Source: Capra hircus
Taxonomy: Eukaryota > Chordata > Mammalia > Artiodactyla > Bovidae
Length of the DNA: 64,000 nucleotides
Assembly (NCBI RefSeq): GCF_001704415.2
Contig: NC_030808.1
Span: 132,633,089-132,697,088 of the forward strand
Direction of reading: 5' to 3'
Under the pieces are notes generated by a model. That model searched no databases, had not been told where the DNA came from, and saw only the letters and a program-made list of their open reading frames with translations. Positions 60,006 through 64,000 of this stretch are shown here, piece after piece. Both the position numbers and the translations under genes were made by a program. The first letter of the stretch is position 1. Every line of letters starts with the position of its first letter.

Positions 60006-61466
60006 GAATGTTTACTAATTCTGTATTATGAATTTTTTGTCCTATTTGATTTGTTGGGTTTTATATGACTATAGGATTGTCAATTTTTCTTTTGTATTTC
60101 TATCAGATTTGCTTTTTGTATCGATCGCATAAAGTTGGTGATTATTTTCACGGCCAACTGCTGAAATACTGATGTTCCTTTTAAAGCTTTCAATTCTATT
60201 TGTCTCATAAATATTACTATACCTGATTTCCTCTTATTTACTGTTTATTTGACTGTTGCCTCTATGTTAGGTATGAATCTAAAGAATAGTGTACAGTTGG
60301 ATTTTTAATCCCTTCTGAGTTTTGTGATTCATACTATATCTGGACTTATTTTGTCTATTTATTTTGTACTGTCTTTGTCTTTTTGTCTCCTTTTTACTGT
60401 AGTGAACACCTGCTATTCCTTTACTAGCACAGTGTTTCCCCTTTTTTGACGGTATGTTCAAATTTCCCAAATTTTCTTTGAGAAAACATGTGGTTTGGAT
60501 GAACTTGAACTTCTGTCCAAGCTAATTTCTAGGTCTGATTCCTTCTAGAGCTGGTTCAAGGACTAGACCCAAAATAAGCCAGTTACAGCCAAACAAGTCC
60601 TGGGCTTTTGTAGAATCTGGTGGGAAAGGGACGTGCTCTTTTATTTGAATGTAAAGCTATCATTTTGCCACTACATACTAAAAACTTGCTGAAGAGTGAA
60701 AGAATGAAAGAAAAGCATTACCTAAGAGATTAAAGAGATATAATCTAAGTCTCTGAAGTCAGTAGCCCTAGACTTTTCAGTTCTTTAAGCCCACAATTTC
60801 CTTTTTGCTAAGGCTTTGCTTTTCCTTTATGCCAATGTGAGTTAAAGTCATTTCTTACCAAAAGAATACTGGTTAAACACACTTGTCTTTTAGTAGACTG
60901 AGTTTTCTATATACAGATTTTTTTTTTCTAGTTAATAGTCTACTGTCTTTTTCTGAAAATGATTGGAAAGTTTTCCATTTAATATTTACTTTTAGTGATT
61001 TTCCTTAAAAAATTTAACAGACATTTTAACTCTAGTTATCATTAGAAAAATATAAATTTATCAGTGTCTGTATTCTCCACTTTAATAAAGATTCACCCTG
61101 ACCTTCTTTTACTATATGTTAATGGTATCTATAATAAATATTTACCCAATTCTAAGGATAAATTTTGCCAATTTTATTGTTTCTTATATCCCACTATTCC
61201 TCTAGGATATATTTACCTTGTTGCTGAGAAAACCCTTTAATATTTCTTTCAAAGATTGTCTGTGGGTGGTAAACATTTTTGCATCTCTTGATGTCTAAAA
61301 ATGTCTTCATCTGTCCCTTACATTTAAATAGGAACAGAATTCAAGGTTCAAAGTTATTTGTTAAAAAATGCTGTTTCTTTTTGTGTTTATGTTGTGGGTA
61401 TTTTTTTTCCTCTCTCTAGTAGCTTTTCAGTTCTATCTTTTTATGTTCTGAGATTTCACTCTAGTA

Positions 61467-61772
61467 CAGGAATTGGGAAACTGCAATCTGTGGTCCAGCT
61501 CTGTTTCACCACCTGTTTTGGTATAACAGCCCATGAATTGTTTTACCTTTTTAAATTAAAAAAAAAAAATCGAAGAATATTTTATGATGTTAAAATGATC
61601 TGAACTTAAGTATCTCAGTGTCTGTTAAAATTTTATTGGAACACAGCCACAGTCATTTGCTTACATATTAGGGCTACTTTCACACCACAGTGGCAGAGCC
61701 AAGTAATTGTGACAGAGATTGCAAAGCCTAAAATATTTATTACCTGGCCAGAAAAAGTTAGCTGACTTCTGT
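61467..61772. mobile_element. hAT-like DNA transposon remnant
   Basis: Degenerate terminal inverted repeats (CAGGAATTGGGAAACT and AGTTAGCTGACTTCTG) enclose wording of a common non-autonomous mammalian DNA element (TTTTATTGGAACACAGCCAC, GCCTAAAATATTTATTACCT). Family not assigned with certainty. Confidence 0.55.
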
Positions 61773-61974
61773 TTCTGTTTATATTTTTATTTGTTTTAAT
61801 AGCTAAAATTCTGGGAGTTATCTGGCTATTATTTCTACTGGTTTCTACAAGAATTTCTTACTTCCGTATTACAATCAATATTATAGATAAAAAATTTTCA
61901 GATGTGTCCATTCTGTTATCACATCACCCAATGATTGTGTTTTCTTTCATTTAAAATTTTATCTGTCTAAAAAT

Positions 61975-62095
61975 AGACTTCTCTGGTGGTCTGGTAGTTG
62001 AGAGACTCTGCGCTTCCACTGCAGGGGGCATGAGTTTGATCCCTGGTTGGGGAACTAAGATCCTGCATGCCACACAGTGGAGCCAAAAAAAAACA
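61975..62095 (+). mobile_element. CHR-type tRNA SINE fragment
   Basis: Sense copy: GACTTCTCTGGTGGTCTGGT, GTTTGATCCCTGGTTGGGG, then CACACAGTGGAGCC and an A-rich tail. Confidence 0.85.
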
Positions 62096-62297
62096 AATGG
62101 TAAATATACCCATCTTGATGTCTTATTCTGATTGCTGTAGTGAGTCCAGGGTTAAAGTTCTTCATTTGCTGAGTATTTTGTTGGTTGATATTTGTCTGCT
62201 TTACCGTGTACTGTTGCCCCTGCATGGGTTGCTCAGGAGAGAGCAGTGTGGACCTGCTGGTACTTTAAATGAGAATAGGGGGAAGGGTGGGCCATGC

Positions 62298-63246
62298 ATG
62301 TCTGAGGTTATTGATACTTCTCCTGGCAATCTTGATTCCAGCTTGTGCTTCATTCAGCCTGGGATTTTACATGATGTGCTCTGCATATAAGTTAAATAAA
62401 CAGGGTGACTGTACAGCCTTGATGTACTTTTCAGATGTGTCCAGGAGAAATATCAATAACCTCAGATATGCAGATGACACCACCCTTATGGCAGAAAGCC
62501 AAGAGGAACTAAAGAGTCTCTTGATGAAAGTGAAAGAGGAGAGTGAAAAAGTTGGCTTAAAACTCAACATTCAAAAAATGAAGATCATGGCATCTGGTCC
62601 CATCACTTCATGGCAAATAGATGGGGAAACAGTGGAGACAGCGACAGACTTTTATTTTCTCGGGCTCCAAAATCTTTGCAGATGGTGACTGCAGCCATGA
62701 AATTAAAAGACGCTTGCTTCTTGGAAGAAAAGCTATGACCAACCTAGACAGCATAGTAAAAAGCAGAGACATTACTTTGCCAACAAAGGTGTGTACAGTC
62801 AAAGCTATGATTTTTCCAGTAGTCATGTATAGATGTGAGAGTTGGACCATAAAGAAAGCTGAGCACCAAAGAATTGATGCTTTTGAACTGTGGTGTTGGA
62901 GAAGACTCTTGAGAGTCCCTTGGACTGCAAGGAGATCAAACCAGTCAATCCTAAAGGAAATCAGTTGTGAATATTCATTGGAAGGACTGATGCTGAAGCT
63001 GAAACCCCAATACTCTGGCCACCTGATGAGAAGAACTGACTAACTGGAAAAGACCCTGATGCTGGGAAAGATTGAAGGCAGGAAGAGAAGGGGACGATAG
63101 AGGATGAGATGGTTGGATGGCATCACCAACTCAATGGACATGAGTTTGAGCAAACTCCGGGAGTTGGTGATGGACAGGGAAGCCTTACGTGTTGCAGTCC
63201 ATGGGGTTGAAAAGAGTCAGACACGACTGAGTGGCTGAACTGAATG
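62298..63246 (+). mobile_element. BovB LINE with 5' inversion
   Basis: The left 135 bp (62298 to about 62432) is BovB in reverse orientation; from about 62438 to 63246 the same element runs forward to its normal 3' end. The palm motif YADD region is near 62466-62477. A single 3' end and the flanking repeat GGGCCATGC at 62289-62297 and 63247-63255 show one insertion event, so this is a 5' inversion from twin priming. The RT frame is shifted near 62665 (TTTTCTCGGGCTCC), so no intact protein is made. Confidence 0.9.
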
Positions 63247-63799
63247 GGGCCATGCTGCTCCAAGATTCCCTTTTTACTGCTTTTGTCTTTCCCTTAAGAG
63301 TAGGATGGGATGTACAGGGTTCAACCTACCTGGATTGAACCTCCCTTTTGCTCTTGTTTTCAGTCATATTAAGGTATGGATCATCTTAAGTACTGCTCCC
63401 TTATCTGTGGCAATTTTCTTTCTCATTTTCTGGCAGAGAACCTAAGCTCTGGCTCCCTCTTCAATCTGATTCCATCTGCTGTCCTGTTAGTCCACTGAAA
63501 AGTTTCTCTTCTTACTTCAGATGATGCTCTGTATTTCTTGTTTTTATATGGCATGAGATACTGAAAACTACTGGATGCTTTGTTTACCAGCTTGAAATGA
63601 GAAGCTACTCTATATTATTGTAAGACTTTCAGGAAGTCTACTGAAGTTTTGTTTGTGGCCTAATATTTATTTTGTAAATAGTCTCTGGAGAATACACCAC
63701 AAAAATATTTTCAGGGAATAATTTCCTGTGGATGCAAATAACAGGTTTCAAGTTCTCCTTTTTTTTTTTCTCCTTTTGGAGTTTCTGCTTCAAAAATTT

Positions 63800-64000
63800 G
63801 ATGTTATCAGGACAGCTTTTTGGGGGTGGTTGGTTGTTTCTTTTGAAGCCTGTTTGGCTGCTATGGGCCTTAGCTGCGGCACGTGGGGTCTTCAGTTGCA
63901 AGATCGTTTCCATTTTCAGTTGTGGCACAGTGGTTCTTAGTTGCAGCATGCAGGATCTAGTTCCCAGACCAGGAATTGAACCCAGGCTGCTGGCACTGGG
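63800..64000 (-). mobile_element. CHR-type tRNA SINE, cut by the window end
   Basis: Reverse copy: GCCTGTTTGGCTGCTATGGG, GCTGCGGCACGTGGGGTC, GATCTAGTTCCCAGACCAGG, running off the edge before its tRNA-like end. Confidence 0.85.

Larger units (their letters stand above)
53900..61460 (-). mobile_element. L1 LINE block (antisense), interrupted
   Basis: A long run of antisense L1, probably several copies: CCATTATATGGATATACTGT near 54.69 kb, GTGGTTTTAATTTACATTTT near 55.03 kb, ORF2-type sequence at 56.0-58.4 kb and more diverged L1 to 61.4 kb. ORFs here are short remnants. Interrupted by SINEs listed separately. Confidence 0.65.
44610..64000 (-). other. PPP2R3A: PPP2R3A last intron (partial)
   Basis: By inference, everything right of the acceptor at 44610-44611 is intron of the - strand gene. 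Apart from the repeats listed, the stretches 44.65-45.7, 46.35-46.95, 49.65-51.1, 52.5-53.9 and 63.25-63.8 kb show no exon-like sequence. An A-run of about 20 lies at 45251-45270 and a T-run at 46449-46463. Confidence 0.6.

Noticed and set aside
1..64000. CRISPR arrays, operons or a defence-type system
   Set aside because: The window is vertebrate DNA. Its repeated words are interspersed SINE and LINE copies, without regular spacing.

Overview
The window is mammalian nuclear DNA from a ruminant, most likely a bovid. The repeat content shows this: dozens of Bov-tA and Bov-A2 SINEs, artiodactyl CHR-type tRNA-Glu SINEs, and several BovB (RTE-class) LINE fragments, on top of older L1, L2 and MIR copies. 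I cannot separate cattle, yak, buffalo, sheep and goat from the sequence alone.

One protein-coding gene is complete in its coding part: MSL2, on the + strand. A CpG island (about 7.44-9.70 kb) holds the promoter, a GC-rich leader with several upstream ORFs, and coding exon 1 (9539-9680). A 27.6 kb intron follows (9681-37254). The rest of the protein is on one large terminal exon (37255-38846), and the 3' UTR probably ends near 41.15 kb. The spliced product is 577 residues, with an N-terminal RING finger split by the intron and a C-terminal cysteine-rich CXC domain. MSL2 is the RING E3 subunit of the MSL histone-acetyltransferase complex.

A second gene enters from the right on the - strand. 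A 127-nt terminal coding exon (44483-44609) encodes a C-terminus that I recognise as PPP2R3A, the PR72/PR130 B''-type regulatory subunit of PP2A. Its 3' UTR runs leftward to about 42.03 kb. MSL2 and PPP2R3A are therefore tail to tail, with about 0.9 kb between their inferred poly(A) sites. From 44.6 kb to the end of the window is read as PPP2R3A intron; I found no further exon in it.

Layout: 0-3 kb, antisense L1 carrying SINEs, a solo LTR and a BovB fragment; 3-7.4 kb, MSL2 upstream flank; 7.4-9.7 kb, CpG island and exon 1; 9.7-37.2 kb, MSL2 intron with SINEs, BovB, L1, an RPL41 processed pseudogene and a 243-bp palindrome; 37.2-41.15 kb, MSL2 exon 2 and 3' UTR; 42.0-44.6 kb, PPP2R3A end; 44.6-64 kb, repeat-rich intron including an antisense L1 block (53.9-61.5 kb) and a 5'-inverted BovB.

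I found no operon-like or defence-like system. The observations most worth checking are the palindrome in the MSL2 intron, an overlapping uORF at the MSL2 start, a 124-codon ORF inside the PPP2R3A 3' UTR, and a perfect 48-bp duplication 3 kb apart.
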